NCBI RefSeq assembly: GCF_014905175.1
Contig: NC_057788.1
Span: forward strand, 8,618,001 to 8,682,000
Direction of reading: 5' to 3'
From: Aphidius gifuensis
Taxonomy: Eukaryota > Arthropoda > Insecta > Hymenoptera > Braconidae
Length of the DNA: 64,000 nucleotides
The notes below the pieces were generated by a model that was given only the letters and a program-made list of their open reading frames with translations, was not told the origin of the DNA and did no database searches. A program made the translations under genes and the position numbers. Shown in pieces: positions 12,429-24,575 of this stretch; position 1 is the first letter of the stretch, and each line of letters starts with the position of its first letter.

Positions 12429-14358
12429 TTAAATAGAGTCAATAGCCAACCATTGAGATTTAATTATTGACTTAGAAGCTTGTAATATTGCCGGATCAGA
12501 TGTTCGTATGTGTAAAATTATACCATTTGTACGATTTTTAGTTGCCTGATCAGCACTAATAACCATATCACTTGTAATATTCCCATCTAGATCATAGACA
12601 TCGATCTTTTTAAGATCTGGATTATTTTTTATAAATTGAATAATACCAGAATTAGTAAGTTTCTTGCAATAAGAACAATCCAATTCTTTTAATCCTTTTA
12701 ATTTAATAAGAAAGCTGTCTGTAATTGTATCAAGATAACTTACGTTTAGTTTTTGTAAATTTTTCAAGTTTGTTAAACCAACGAGAGCTGTTTCAGTAAT
12801 AGCTTTGCAACTTTCAATATCTAAACTTTTTAGGTTTTTACAATTATTAGCAATAGCAGTAATTGTACTATCATTAAGATTTTTTACATAACACAAGTTT
12901 AGATGTTCAAGGCATTGTAATTTTGATAACTCATCAAGAACAAATGGAGAAGACAGTGGCTCAGTATGAATAGATGGTACTATAGAGCTAAAGGGAATTT
13001 CGAAACGTTTAAGTTTTTTACAATTTTTTGAAATTGCAATTATTGATTCTTCACTGAGCTTAATGCCAAAACGCAGTATTAAACATTCAAGATTTTCCAA
13101 CTCTGTCAGCTTTTTTAAAGCAATATCGTTCATAATTCTACTAGAATTATCTATTTTCAAATGTTTTAAATTTTTGCAATATTCAACAATTGTATTTGCT
13201 AAGTCCGGCATCATGTTACAATAAATACCAAGATATTCCAAGTTTTGAAAATTTATCCATTTCTTGAGAGGAATTTCAGCTACATCATAAGGACCACGTG
13301 AAATATCAAGATGTTTTAGATTTTTGCATGTACAAAAAATAGTATTGAGTATTTCTGTAGAAAGATGCTCATTATACTGTGTACTCATAGTTAAGTCGAT
13401 GTATTCCAAATTTACGGGTTTATTTAGCCATTTGGGTACATATATTGATTCACTTTTAAGATGAACAAGTGTTGTTATTTCTGCTATTTCTTGAAGAATT
13501 ATGTTGTCTAAATGGAGGCCATGTAATGTCAATTTTTTAAGATTTTTAAATTTTTTAAAAGTCTGAAAATAATAAAAATTTATTTAAATTATTTATATTC
13601 ATTTAATTGATAGTATTTTTTGTCACTATAGTGATGAACAATACTAATTGGTATTTAATAAAAACTTACCATGAAAATATTTTGCTTCTGGTCCTCAGAC
13701 TTAGAAAATAAATGAATTTCATTAATTTCTTCTGGAAGACTATCAATTATTGTAGAGAGATTAATTATCTTATTTTTTTCCTTGTAATCCATCGTTATTT
13801 TAATACATTTTAATTTATCTAACTGTGTAAATGCTTGAACAAAATAATTCAACCTCCTAAAGTTAAGTTTACATTCAAGACTTGTTAAATTTTTACAGTG
13901 GTCACCAATAAATCGCATGATACTTGACTTACAAACATCTGAGAGAGACAATTCTTTTAAGTAATTACCACATCTTAATAATATTTCTTTGAGGTATGAT
14001 TGTGTCAACAAACGGTTATCATAAGAACGTCCAATTGATGATTTACATTTGTATTTTTTAATGTCATACCAAGCAAGTTGACATGCCTCTTTCCATTTGG
14101 TACAAACTACAATACAACATATCAAATTTAAAAGTTAATAATACAAACATTGATATTTTATTTAAAAAAAAAAGAAATTCTATTTTGATAATAATATTCA
14201 CCTTTTTCCATGTCTATTCTTTCTGGTATTGGCAGCTGCATGAAGATGTTTGCTAATGAATCGTAATCCAATGAATTGATGACTACTTTTTTTTGATTCT
14301 CGTCACCATCATCAGAGGTTTGTTGGTCTTTTTCAAAACATATTCTCTTTGCACTCAT
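12429..14358 (-). CDS. F-box/LRR protein, copy E
   Basis: Exons 14358-14202, 14106-13670 and 13562-12429 give 575 residues. F-box: LDYDSLANIFMQLPIPERIDMEK plus VCTKWKEACQLAW; ANIFMQ replaces AKIIML, a change within helix 2 of the F-box. The LRRs follow the B pattern, but the last one reads DLKKIDVYDLDGNITSD, with two extra residues. Upstream, a MITE has landed next to the promoter block and the conserved 5' splice site is mutated, so its expression may differ from that of its neighbours. The reading frame is intact. Confidence 0.85.
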
Positions 14359-14537
14359 TTTAAGTAATCACTGAAAATGCTGTTGTCAACGTCTTCGAGA
14401 AGTTCTTTTAATACAGAAAAAAATGTTGTTAAGTCCTGCTTCTTTTTTTTTTATTAACAAAAATCCAAATTTTGATTTATTAACAATTTGAAGGTTAAAA
14501 ATACGTGGGTCACAGGTTTTTTTTTTTTTTTCGTTAA

Positions 14538-15011
14538 GGGATTACCACCACCAATCAAAAACGCAGATAGAGCCTTGAAATTTTTTGAGCAGATTAATGA
14601 AATAATAATACATACGCTCAAATTTTTTGATAATTTTCTTGTAGCTAATTACTTAGTAATTAATTACTCAAGTAGGCTACTTTTTTGAAGGTTATACATA
14701 GGTTCTTATGGAGAGTCTGGTTTAGTTTTTAGAAACCTGGTTAGCCATTTTATGGAAAACGCAGATAGCTTTTTCAAAAACTACAGATAGATAGAGGAAA
14801 CAATAAGGAAAGTTTTGATATAAAAATTAATAGTTTTGAGACAATTTTTACAATAAATAAAAATAAATTTTTGTCTTTGTCTAAATACTCAAGTTGAAGT
14901 GAGAAACAAGATTTTCTCCTTCTTTTTTATCTCGTTCGCACTCATAGAAATATTATGTTTCTAAATTTCATACCATACGCAAGAGGTCTCTAGATATGCG
15001 GTGGTAATCCC
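14538..15011. mobile_element. TTAA-flanked MITE (piggyBac-type target site)
   Basis: Terminal inverted repeats GGGATTACCACC and GGTGGTAATCCC, 12 bp and perfect, flanked directly by TTAA on both sides (14534-14537 and 15012-15015). TTAA duplication is the hallmark of piggyBac-superfamily elements. The 474-bp interior codes for nothing recognisable, so this would be a non-autonomous derivative. Copy G keeps the empty site: its matching position reads CATTTAACCATTTC (TTAA at 22130-22133). The family name is inferred from the target site; the terminal GGG is not the usual piggyBac end. Confidence 0.75.
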
Positions 15012-15014
15012 TTA

Positions 15015-15095
15015 AACCATTTCAACATCCATAATCTTTATATGAAACCCCAGGTGAACTCCTAGATGTACGACTCCCCGCAGCTTTTATAATCT
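15015..15095 (-). promoter_or_regulatory. Promoter block of copy E with damaged splice donor
   Basis: Minus strand: TATAAAAGCTGCGGGGAG (plus TATA 15085-15091) and the GTACATCTAGGAGTT block are kept, but the CAG|GTAAAG of other copies reads CATATAAAG here. A MITE ends three bases away at 15011. If the non-coding first exon is real, this copy must splice elsewhere or start differently. Confidence 0.4.
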
Positions 15096-16408
15096 TAAAA
15101 TTTAATAATTGTCGATAAGTAAAATTCTACAAAATAATAGTCGGTAATTTTTTAGCTATATAGATAAAACTTTCTCAAATCCATAACTGCACTGTAATTA
15201 TGATATTATGATATTATGATACTCCATGATACTCTATATTATATTGTTCAGGTCATTTTTGTTTTTTTCTCTATATCTTGATCTATGTATTACTTGTGTG
15301 ATAATTTAATTTCTATATCATATTAATTTAATGACGCTTATCGTCATCATTATCATGTACATCAGTGTATATAAAAATACCGAATATAGTTTATTATTAA
15401 ATCCATTGAAATTTGCTGCTTTAAGCGCAACATTATATATTTTATTTTCCATAATGAAGATTGAAGATTTAGTGCAAGTTAAATAATCAAATGTTTTGTG
15501 TTATCTTGATTTTATTTGGTAATTACTTAAGTGAATATTTTATATATTGCTATTATAACCATTTGGAATGTACAAATAATTTACTGTTAAATACAATCAT
15601 AAATTAATTTTTTTAGCTGTTCCTAAAATAATTATAAATTGTCGGCTAAGTGCAACGTAGAATTTTAATTAATTAATTACAATTAATGAGGGGGCTTACA
15701 AATAACTATAAATACATTACATTGAAGTACAAATCGATTACAATTGATTACAATCATTGTTTTTAGATCGGCCCTTCAATTGTCGGCTAACTGATTACAA
15801 CCATAGACAGATAGATTTGAACTTTTGACTAAAATTGAAAAGATTATCAATTATTGTAGTATTATTAAAAATAAATTTATTGATATAATTAATATATAAA
15901 AATGCCATATTTTTTTTCACATTGTCGATGAAAATACTGTTTAAAATTTTTTGCATATATTTGTTTTATCGTTTACAATCAATATCAATTCTGCTGCATT
16001 AATCAATTTATTTTTGTGATAATGGTTATTTATTAAAAGAATATATTCTCAATAAGATGCAATTATCATATTCAAGAATTTACCTTACTTGCAAATTTAT
16101 AAGTATCAAAAATAATAGGCATATAAAATAATTTTTTAATCCACTTGATTATCATCAAACCTGTAATTAAACATGTACACTTAAAGGTAAAAATAATTGT
16201 TTCATACAAAAAATTATTCAAGAAAGATATTTATTTTTAAACTTTGTTTTACACAATTATTAAAATTGACATTTGGATTTTTATGATTTCTCAAGAAATA
16301 TATAAAACAAGTTATAATAATACCATGTCCTTTTACAATGTCATTGACTTCATAACGTATTGTGTATGTGTTTTTAATAATAAATTAAAGAAACTGGTAT
16401 AAATATAT

Positions 16409-18354
16409 TTAATCAACAACCAACCATTGAGATTTAATTATTGACTTAGCAGCTTGTAATATTGACTGATCAGATATTCGTATGTGTAAAATTATACCAT
16501 TTGTACGATTTTTAGTTGCCTGATTAGCAGCAATAACCAAGTCAGTTGTAATATTATCAATAGAGCAGACATTAAGAAATTCAAGATCTGGATTATTTTT
16601 TATAAATTGAATAATACCAGAATCAGTAAGTTTCTGACAATAAGCACAATCCAATTCTTTTAAGCCTTTTAATTCGATAATAATGCTGTCTGAAATATCA
16701 AGAAATGTTACATTTAGTTTTTGTAATTTCTTCAAGTTTGTTAAACCAACGAGAGCTGTTTCAGTAATAGCTCTGCAATTTTCAATATCTAAACTTTTTA
16801 GGTTTTTACAATTATTAGCAATAGCAATAATTGTACTATCTTTCAGATTTTTTGAATAATGCAAGTCTAGATGTTCAAGATATTGTAATTTTGATAACTC
16901 ATCAAGAACAGATGAAGAAAAAACTCGCTCACTATTAATTGATGATAATATGATGCAACCAAAAATCTCTAAACGTTTAAGTTTTTTACAATTGTTTGAA
17001 ATAGCAATTATTGATTCTTCATAAAGCTCAATTAGACGATCCAATATTAAACTTTCAAGATTTTCCAACTCTGTTAACTTTTTTAAAGCAGTATCATTAA
17101 TATCTCGCTGAAGGTTATGGATCCTCAAGTGTTTTAAATTCTTGCAATATTTAACAATTGTATTTGCTAAGTCAGGCATTAAAAGACAAGAAATTCCAAG
17201 ATGTTGTAAATTTTGAAAGTTTATCCATTTCTCAAAAGGAATTTTAGCAACATTATAAGGACCTGGTGTAATATCAAGATGTTTTAAATTTTTGCATGTA
17301 CTAAAAATAGTATTGAGTAATTTTGTCGAGAAGTTAACCATTTCTTCCCCTTTATAATCCATCATGTTCATCATCAGGTCGATATATTCCAAATTGATGA
17401 GTTTATTAAACAAAGAAAAATTTCTTTGTACATGATCATCATATAGTCCAATTTTAAGATATACAAGTGTTGTTATTTCTCGAAGATTCATGTTGTCTAG
17501 AGGGAGGCCAACTGATGTTAATTTTTGAAGATTTTTAAATTTTTCACCACTCTAAAAATAATAAAAATTTATTTAAATAATTTATATTGATTTAATTGAT
17601 ATTATTGTTTATCACTATTGTGATAAAGAACTAGTTGGTATTTATTAAAAACTTACTATAGAAATATTTTGTTTCCAGACACGAAGAGACTTAGAAAATA
17701 AATGAATTTCATTAATTTCATCTGGAAGACTATTAATTATTGCAGAGAGATTAATTATCTCTTCCAAGTAGTTGTAATCCAACGTTATTTTAATGCATTT
17801 TAATTTATCCAACTGTGTAAATGCTTGAACAAAGTGATCAGCATTATTAATGAAGGAATTATCATCAAATTTACATTCCAAGATTGTTAAATTTTTACAG
17901 CGATTACCAATAAATGGCAGGATACTTGAATCACAAACATCTGAGAGAGATAATTCTCTTAGATAATCACCACATCTTAATAATATTTTCTTGAGGTATG
18001 ATTGTGTCAACAAAAAGTTATCATAAGAACGTCCAATTGATGATTTACATTTGTATTCTTTAATATCATACCAAGCTAGTTGACTTGCCTCTTTCCATTT
18101 GGTACAAACTACAATGAAACATATCAAATTTAAAAATTAATAATACAAACATTGATATTTTATTAACAAAAAAAAACATTATTTTGATAATGATATTCAC
18201 CTTTTTCCATGTCAATTCTTTCTGGTATTGGCAACAACATGATGATTTTTGCTAATATGTCGTAGTCCAGTGAGTTGATGACGACTTTTGAAACCTTGTC
18301 ACCATTATCAAAAATTTGTTGGTCTCTTTCAATACATATCCTTTTTGCACTCAT
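16409..18354 (-). CDS. F-box/LRR protein, copy F (C/F subfamily)
   Basis: Exons 18354-18201, 18108-17657 and 17551-16409 give 582 residues. F-box: LDYDILAKIIMLLPIPERIDMEK plus VCTKWKEASQLAW. It shares with copy C the NFSLFNKLINLEYIDL stretch, the longer loop after it, and the FVQAFTQLDKLKCIKI region. Exon 3 starts SGEKFKNLQKL, unlike the TFKKFKNLKKL of all others, and a few codons are missing (NLREITTLV where others read LQEIAEITTLV). The upstream block is reduced and carries its own MITE. The frame is open and splice sites are normal, so the gene is probably functional but is the most diverged copy in this window. Confidence 0.85.
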
Positions 18355-18542
18355 TATGAGTAAATACTGAAAATGCTGTTGTTTTTGTCTTTGAGAACCT
18401 GAGGTTTGCTTTCAATACAGAATAATATGTTGTCAAGTCCTGCTCCTTTTTTCTATTAACACAAATCCAAATTTTTATTCGAAAACAATTTAAAGGTTAA
18501 AAACACGTGTGTCACAGTATTTTTTTTTTTTTAATATAATTA

Positions 18543-18684
18543 TAGTGATGCCGCGATAGACGAGTGCACTCGAGACGAGGCGAGAGAGAAGTGAAGACGA
18601 GAGAGTAGAGACGAGAATATTCGAGACGGTAGAAAAATTTTCTCTCGTCACGAGGGACAAGACAAGTCGAGAGTAGCATCGCTA
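18543..18684. mobile_element. Small hAT-like MITE upstream of copy F
   Basis: A short GC-rich insert in AT-rich spacer with imperfect terminal inverted repeats TAGTGATGC and GCATCGCTA. Flanks share AATATAAT (18533-18540 and 18685-18692), which fits the 8-bp target duplication of hAT elements apart from two extra bases on the left. The interior holds a perfect 12-bp palindrome, CGAGTGCACTCG, and many GAGACGAG-type purine repeats. No coding capacity; the open frame across it is accidental. Confidence 0.65.
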
Positions 18685-18699
18685 AATATAATAGCTTTT

Positions 18700-18755
18700 T
18701 CTGAGCCACCTTTAGCATTCAGGTGAACTTCAGGTGTTCCCTTTAACTTTTATAA
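18700..18755 (-). promoter_or_regulatory. Reduced promoter block of copy F
   Basis: Minus strand: TATAAAA (plus 18748-18754) is kept, but the downstream block is shortened and the TTCCAG|GTAAAG donor is deleted. The TATA box lies about 395 bp from the ATG instead of about 250 because of the MITE. If the inferred first exon exists in the other copies, this one has lost it. Confidence 0.35.
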
Positions 18756-20017
18756 TTTTAAAATTCATAATTGTCGATAAGTAAAATTCTACAAAATAAT
18801 AGTCGGTAATTTTTTAGCTGAATGATGAGAGAGTTGAAATTTTCTCAAATCCATAATTGCACTGATGATCTTGTTTTAAAACTTCATGATACTCTATAAT
18901 ATATTCTTCAGGTCATTATGCTTTTTTTTTTTTATTACTTTGATTTATGTATTACTTGTGTGATAATTTAATTTTGATATCATATGGATTCAATGACGCG
19001 TATCATTATCATTATCATGTACATTAGTGCATATAAAAATACCGAATAATTTATTAATAAATCCATTGAAATTTGCTGCTTTAAGCGCAACATTATAAAT
19101 TTTATTTTTTCATAATAAAGATCAAAGATTTAGTGCAAGTTAAATAATCAAATGTTTTGTGTAATCTTGATTTTATTTTGTAAGTAAATATTTTATATAT
19201 TTCTATTATAATAATTTTAAAACGTTAAAAAATAGTTGAATCACTTTTTTAAAAGTTCCAAACAAAAATGTTATGTAACGCTATCTTGAGATGTTATTTT
19301 TCGAAAATTTTTCCATGTCAAGTTTATCAATTATTGTAGTATTATTGAAACTGAAATTATTGAGAATTGATATATGAATATGCCATTTCTTTATTTATAC
19401 TGTCGATGAGAATACTGTTTGAAATTTTTTGTATATATTTCTTTTTTTCTTTACAATCAATATCAATTTTTACTATTTTAAATTTAGTTAAATTGCTGTG
19501 TTTAATTTAAAAATACTTGTTTTCCATTTTCGAAAAATCTTTAGAAATATTTTTAGCTGTATGAATATTTGGTTAGATGTATATAATTAAACAATTTATT
19601 TTTGTGAATGGTTGTTTATTCAAATAATACATATACATTGTCAATAAGATGCAATTATTATATTCAAGAATTTACCTTACTTACAAATTCATGAGTATCA
19701 AAAATAACAGGCATGTTTATTAAAAAAATATAAAATGATTTTTTAATCCACTTGAATATCATCAAACCTGTCATTAAATATATGTACAATTAAAGGTAAA
19801 AATAATTGTTTCATACAAAAAATTATTTGAGAAAGATATTTATTTTTAAACTTTCTTTTACAAAATTATTATAATTACGTCATTGGGATTTTTATGATTT
19901 CGCAAGAAATATTTAAAACAAGTTATAATAATACCATGTCTATTTACAATGTCATTGACTTCGTAACGTATTGTGTATGTGTTTTTAATAATAAATTAAA
20001 GAAAGGTATAAATATAT

Positions 20018-21942
20018 TTAATCAACTTTTAACCATTGAGATTTAATTATTGTCTTAGAAGTTTGTAATATTGACGAATCAGATATTCGTATGTGTAAAA
20101 TAATACCATTTGTACGATTTTTAGTTGCCTGATCAGCACCAATAACCATATCAATTGTAATATTATTTATACCGCTGACATTAATCATTTCGAGATCTGG
20201 ATTATTTTTTATAAATTGAATTATACCAGAATTAGTAAGTTGCAATGTTCTGCAATGAGAACAATCCAATTCTTTTAGTCCTTTTAATTTGATAAGAAAG
20301 CTGTCTGTAACTGCAGTATTAAGACCACTTACGTCTAGTTTTTGTAAATTTTCCATGTTTTTTAAAGCATCGAGACCTGTTTCAGTAATAGCTCGACAAT
20401 TTCGAATGTCTAATCTTTTTATATTTTTACAATTATTAGCAATAGCAGTAATTGTACTATCTTTAAGATTTTTTACATAAGCCAAGTTAAGATGTTCAAG
20501 GCATTGTAATTTTGATAACTCATCAAGAACAGATGGAAAAGAAAGTGGCTCAGTATGAATAGTTGGTACTATAGTGCAACAATAAATTTCTAAACGTTTA
20601 AGTTTTTTACAATTGTTTGAAATTGCTATTATTGATTCTTCATTGAGCCTAAGGCAAAGACCCAATATTAAACTTTCAAGATTTTCCATCTCTGTCAGCT
20701 TTTTTAAAGCAGTATCATTCATAATATTGCAAGAATTATGTATTTTCAAATGTTTTAAATTTTTGCAATATTCAACAATTGTATTTGCTAATTCCGGCAT
20801 CATGTTACAAGCAATACCAAGATATTGAATATTTTTTAAGTTTATCCATTTTTCATGAGGAATTTCAGCTAGATCATAAGGACCAGGTGGAATATCAAGA
20901 TGTTTTAGATTTTTGCATGTACTAAAAATAGTATTGAGTATTTCTGTAGAGAGATGCTCATTATCCTGTCCACCCATTGTTAAGTCGATGTATTCCAAAT
21001 TTACGAGTTTATTTAGCCATTTGGGTATATATAATACTTCAATGTCAAGATAAACAAGTGTTGTTATTTTTGTTATTTCTTGAAGAATTATGTTGTCTAA
21101 ATGGAGGCCATGTAATGTCAATTTTTTAAGATTTTTAAATTTTTTAAAAGTCTAAAAATAATAAAAATTCATTTAAATAATTTATATTCATTTAATTGAT
21201 ATTATTGTTTGTCACTAGTGATGAACAACTAGTTAGTATTTAATAACAACTTACCATGAAAATATCTTCTTTCTGATCCTGCAGAGACTCGGAAAATAAA
21301 TGAATTTCATTAATTTCTTTAGGAAGACTATTAATTATTGCAAAGAGATTAATTATATTATTCGATTCGTCGTGATCTATTGTTATTTTGAGGCTTTTTA
21401 ATTTATGCAACTGTGTAAATGCTTGAACAAAATAATTCAACGGTCTGATTTTAAGTTTACATTCCAGACTTGTTAAATTTTTACAGTGATCACCAATAAA
21501 TGGCATGATACTTGAATCACAAACATCTGAGAGAGATAATTCTTCTAAATAATTACCACATCTTAATAATATTTCTTTGAGGTATGATTGTGTCAACAAA
21601 CGGTTATCATAACAACGTCCAATTGATGATTTACATTTGTATTTTTTAATGTCATACCAAGCAAGTTGACATGCCTCTTTCCATTTGGTACACACTACAA
21701 TAAAACATCAAATTCAAAAATTAATAATACAAACATCGATATATTATTAACAAAAAAGAAACTTTATTTTGATAATAATATTCACCTTTTTCCATGTCTA
21801 TCCTTTCTGGTATTGGCAACAACATGATGATTTTTGCTAATGAATCGTAATCCAGTGAATTAATGACAACTTTTTTTTTATCCTTGTCACCATCATCAGA
21901 GATTTGTTGGTCTTTTTCAATACATATTCTCTTTGCACTCAT
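20018..21942 (-). CDS. F-box/LRR protein, copy G
   Basis: Exons 21942-21786, 21694-21255 and 21151-20018 give 576 residues. F-box: LDYDSLAKIIMLLPIPERIDMEK plus VCTKWKEACQLAW. The LRRs follow the B/D/E pattern. Near the C-terminus one repeat carries a three-residue insertion (CSHCRTLQLTNSG versus CSYCKKLTNSG). It is the upstream-most copy and borders the Cyclin K gene, so the array ends here. Minus-strand AATAAA lies about 170 bases past the stop. Inferred SCF substrate receptor of unknown target. Confidence 0.85.
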
Positions 21943-23004
21943 TTTAAGTAATCACTGAAAATGCTGTTGTCGACGTCTTCGAGAACCTAAGGTTCTTTAA
22001 ATACAGAAAAAAATGTTGTTAAGTCCTGCTTCTTCTTTTTTATTAACAAAAATTCAACTTTTGATTTATAAACAATTTAAAGGTTAAAAAAAACGTGGAT
22101 CACAGGATTTTTTTTTTTTTTTTTGTCATTTAACCATTTCAACATAATCTTTACCTGAAACCCTAGGTGAACTCCTAGGTGTACGACTCCCTGCAGCTTT
22201 TATAATCTTAAAAATTCATAATTGTCGATAAGTAAAATTCTACAAAATAATAGTCGGTAATTTTTTAGCTAAATGATGAGATTGTTAAAATTTTTTTCAA
22301 ATCCATAATTGCACTGATCATCTTGTTTTAAAACTCCATGATACTCTATAATATATTCTTTAGGTCATTCTGCTTTTATTTTACTTTGATCTGTGTATTA
22401 CTTGTGTGATAGTTCATTTTTTATCATATTGATTAAATCACGCGTATCGTTATCGTTATCATGTACATCAGTATACATACGAAAATACCAAATGGTTTAT
22501 TTTTAAATCCATTGAAATTTGCTGCTTTAAGCGCAACATTATATTTTATTGTTTGCATTGTTTTTTGCATTATGAAGATTGAATATTGAAGATTGAAGAT
22601 TTAGTGCAAATTAAAGAATCAAGTGTTTTTTTTAATTTTTATTTTATTCAGTAAGTAAATATTTTACATATTTCTATTACAATAATTTTATAATGTTATT
22701 AAAAATATTTAACTCGATTATTTAAAAGTTCCAAACAAAAATGTTATGTAACGCCATCTTGAGATATTATTTCTCAAAAATTTTTTCATGCCTAATTTGT
22801 CAGCTGGCTAGTTGGTCTATCCGTCTATGTAATATTTTTATTCACAGGTTGTGCATTCATAAATGTTGATAAATAAATAAACAATCAGTCAAAAAGATAC
22901 ATAAACAGATACAGACAGATAGATTTAAACTTTTAAGTAAAGTTAAAAAATTTATAAATTGTAGTATTATTAAAGATAAAATTATTAATAAATAATATAT
23001 AAAA
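21943..23004. other. Spacer between the F-box array and Cyclin K
   Basis: It carries the promoter block of copy G (22130-22205) and its D-to-G-type upstream block (about 22280-22790), then the 5' flank of Cyclin K. The two genes are divergent, so their control regions share this stretch of about 1 kb. No separate gene was seen. Confidence 0.6.
22130..22205 (-). promoter_or_regulatory. Promoter / putative non-coding first exon of copy G
   Basis: Minus strand: TATAAAAGCTGCAGGGAG (plus TATA 22198-22204), the GTACACCTAGGAGTT block, then TTTCAG|GTAAAG. The TTAA at 22130-22133 is the unoccupied counterpart of the MITE target in copy E. Function inferred from conservation. Confidence 0.45.
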
Positions 23005-24575
23005 ATGCCATGCTGGTATTATGATAAAAAAGAATTAAGGCGTACACCATCAATACAAGATGGTATTGATTATGACACTGAGTGTAGATATAGAAAAGAA
23101 GGTGCCAGATTTATCATTGATACTGGATCAAAAATGGATCTTGGTTATAATACTATGGCTACTGGAGTTGTATATTTTCACCGATTTTATATGTTTCATT
23201 CATTTCAACAATTTCCTCGTCATGTAAGTTTTTTCCTTTATGTATTTTTACAAAAAACAAATGACATATTATTAATTAATTTGATGTATATTTAGGTAAC
23301 AGCTTGTGTTTGTTTATTTCTTGCTGGTAAAGTTGAAGAAACTCCTAAAAAATGTAAAGATATTATTAAAATAGCTAAAAGTCAATTAACTGAACAAAAA
23401 TTTTTGACATTTGGTGAAGATCCAAAAGAAGAAGTTATGACATTAGAAAGAATTTTACTTCAAACAATTAAATTTGATCTTCAAGTTGAACATCCTTACA
23501 GTTATTTGCTTGAATATGCTAAATGTTTAAAAGGTAATTACATATATTAATTAATTTATTAATTTATTATTATATATAAATTTCTATTTGTTTTTCTAGG
23601 TGACAAAAATAAATTACAAAAAATGGTTCAAATGGCATGGACATTTGCAAATGACAGGTAATGCTATTGATTATTTTTGAATCATCAAATTGTTTATTAA
23701 TATTTAAAATTTGTTTAATTTAGTTTATGTACAACATTGTGTTTACAATGGGAACCAGAAATAATTGCTGTTGCATTACTTTATCTTGCTGGCAAATTGA
23801 GTAAATTTGAAGTTGTTGATTGGAATGGAAGACAACCAAAACATTTACGTTGGTGGGATATGTTTGTTGAAGATTTAACAATGGATTTACTTGAAGATAT
23901 ATGTCATCAAGTATTAGATCTTTATTCACAAGCAAATCAAGCTAAACCACCAGATTCACCACCATTAATACCACCAAGTCAACAAGCATCACGTGAAAAT
24001 CAACCACCAGTAGCTATTGATCAATCATCAAATCTTTCAAATGGTAAATAAATTGTGTTTTTTTAATTATTAATTACTGTATTTTAATTTAAAAAAAAAT
24101 ATATTTATAATTTACAGTTGTAACACCAAGTAAAATAACAAAAATTGATTCAACAATTGTATCATCAAATGGCTATCAACAAACAGATCCATTAGAACCA
24201 TCAAAATCACAAGATAAATTATCACATTTTCCAAATTATCAACAAGGTTTTAAAAATACACCTGGTGGTTATCAAACTGGTTTTTCACAAACAAATATAT
24301 CAGTACCACCACCATCAGTTAATACAGTTAATCATATGGTTACAACAATGCGAATGGGTTCACATATACGTCAACCATCAACAATACCATCAACTGTTGT
24401 ACAACCTGTTGTTGCACCACCACCACCACCACCTCCACCATTACCAGCACCATTTGTGCCTTATGGATATCCAACAAATGCATCATATTTTCAAGCTGGT
24501 AATCAAATTGCACAACCACCACCACCACCACCACCAGGAAATTCAACACGTAGTTATTATGCTAAAAAACCCTGA
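23005..24575 (+). CDS. CycK: Cyclin K
   Basis: Exons 23005-23223, 23296-23533, 23600-23657, 23724-24043 and 24118-24575 give 430 residues. It closely follows animal Cyclin K: PCWYYDKKELRRTPS at the N-terminus, YFHRFYMFHSFQQFPRHVTA, LAGKVEETPKKCKDIIK, EEVMTLERILLQTIKFDLQ, WTFANDSLCTTLCLQWEPE and LEDICHQVLDLYSQ. Two cyclin folds occupy about residues 20-245; the rest is low-complexity with proline runs near the end, as in the vertebrate protein. Cyclin K activates CDK12/CDK13, which phosphorylate Ser2 of the Pol II C-terminal domain during elongation, with a known role for DNA-damage-response genes. The start fits the family N-terminus, although vertebrates have about 20 more residues. Confidence 0.95.

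Larger units (their letters stand above)
14359..16408. other. Spacer between copies E and F
   Basis: The longest spacer of the array, because a 474-bp inverted-repeat element (14538-15011) has inserted into it. The upstream block of E (15015-15095), the D-to-G conserved upstream block (about 15180-15560), a locally repeated stretch with ATTGTCGGCTAA at about 15640 and 15780, and the 3' flank of F follow. No gene was seen. Confidence 0.6.
18355..20017. other. Spacer between copies F and G
   Basis: It contains a 142-bp GC-rich MITE (18543-18684), a shortened promoter block of F (18700-18755), the D-to-G conserved upstream block (about 18830-19300), and the 3' flank of G with its minus-strand AATAAA near 19843. 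No gene was seen. Confidence 0.6.
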
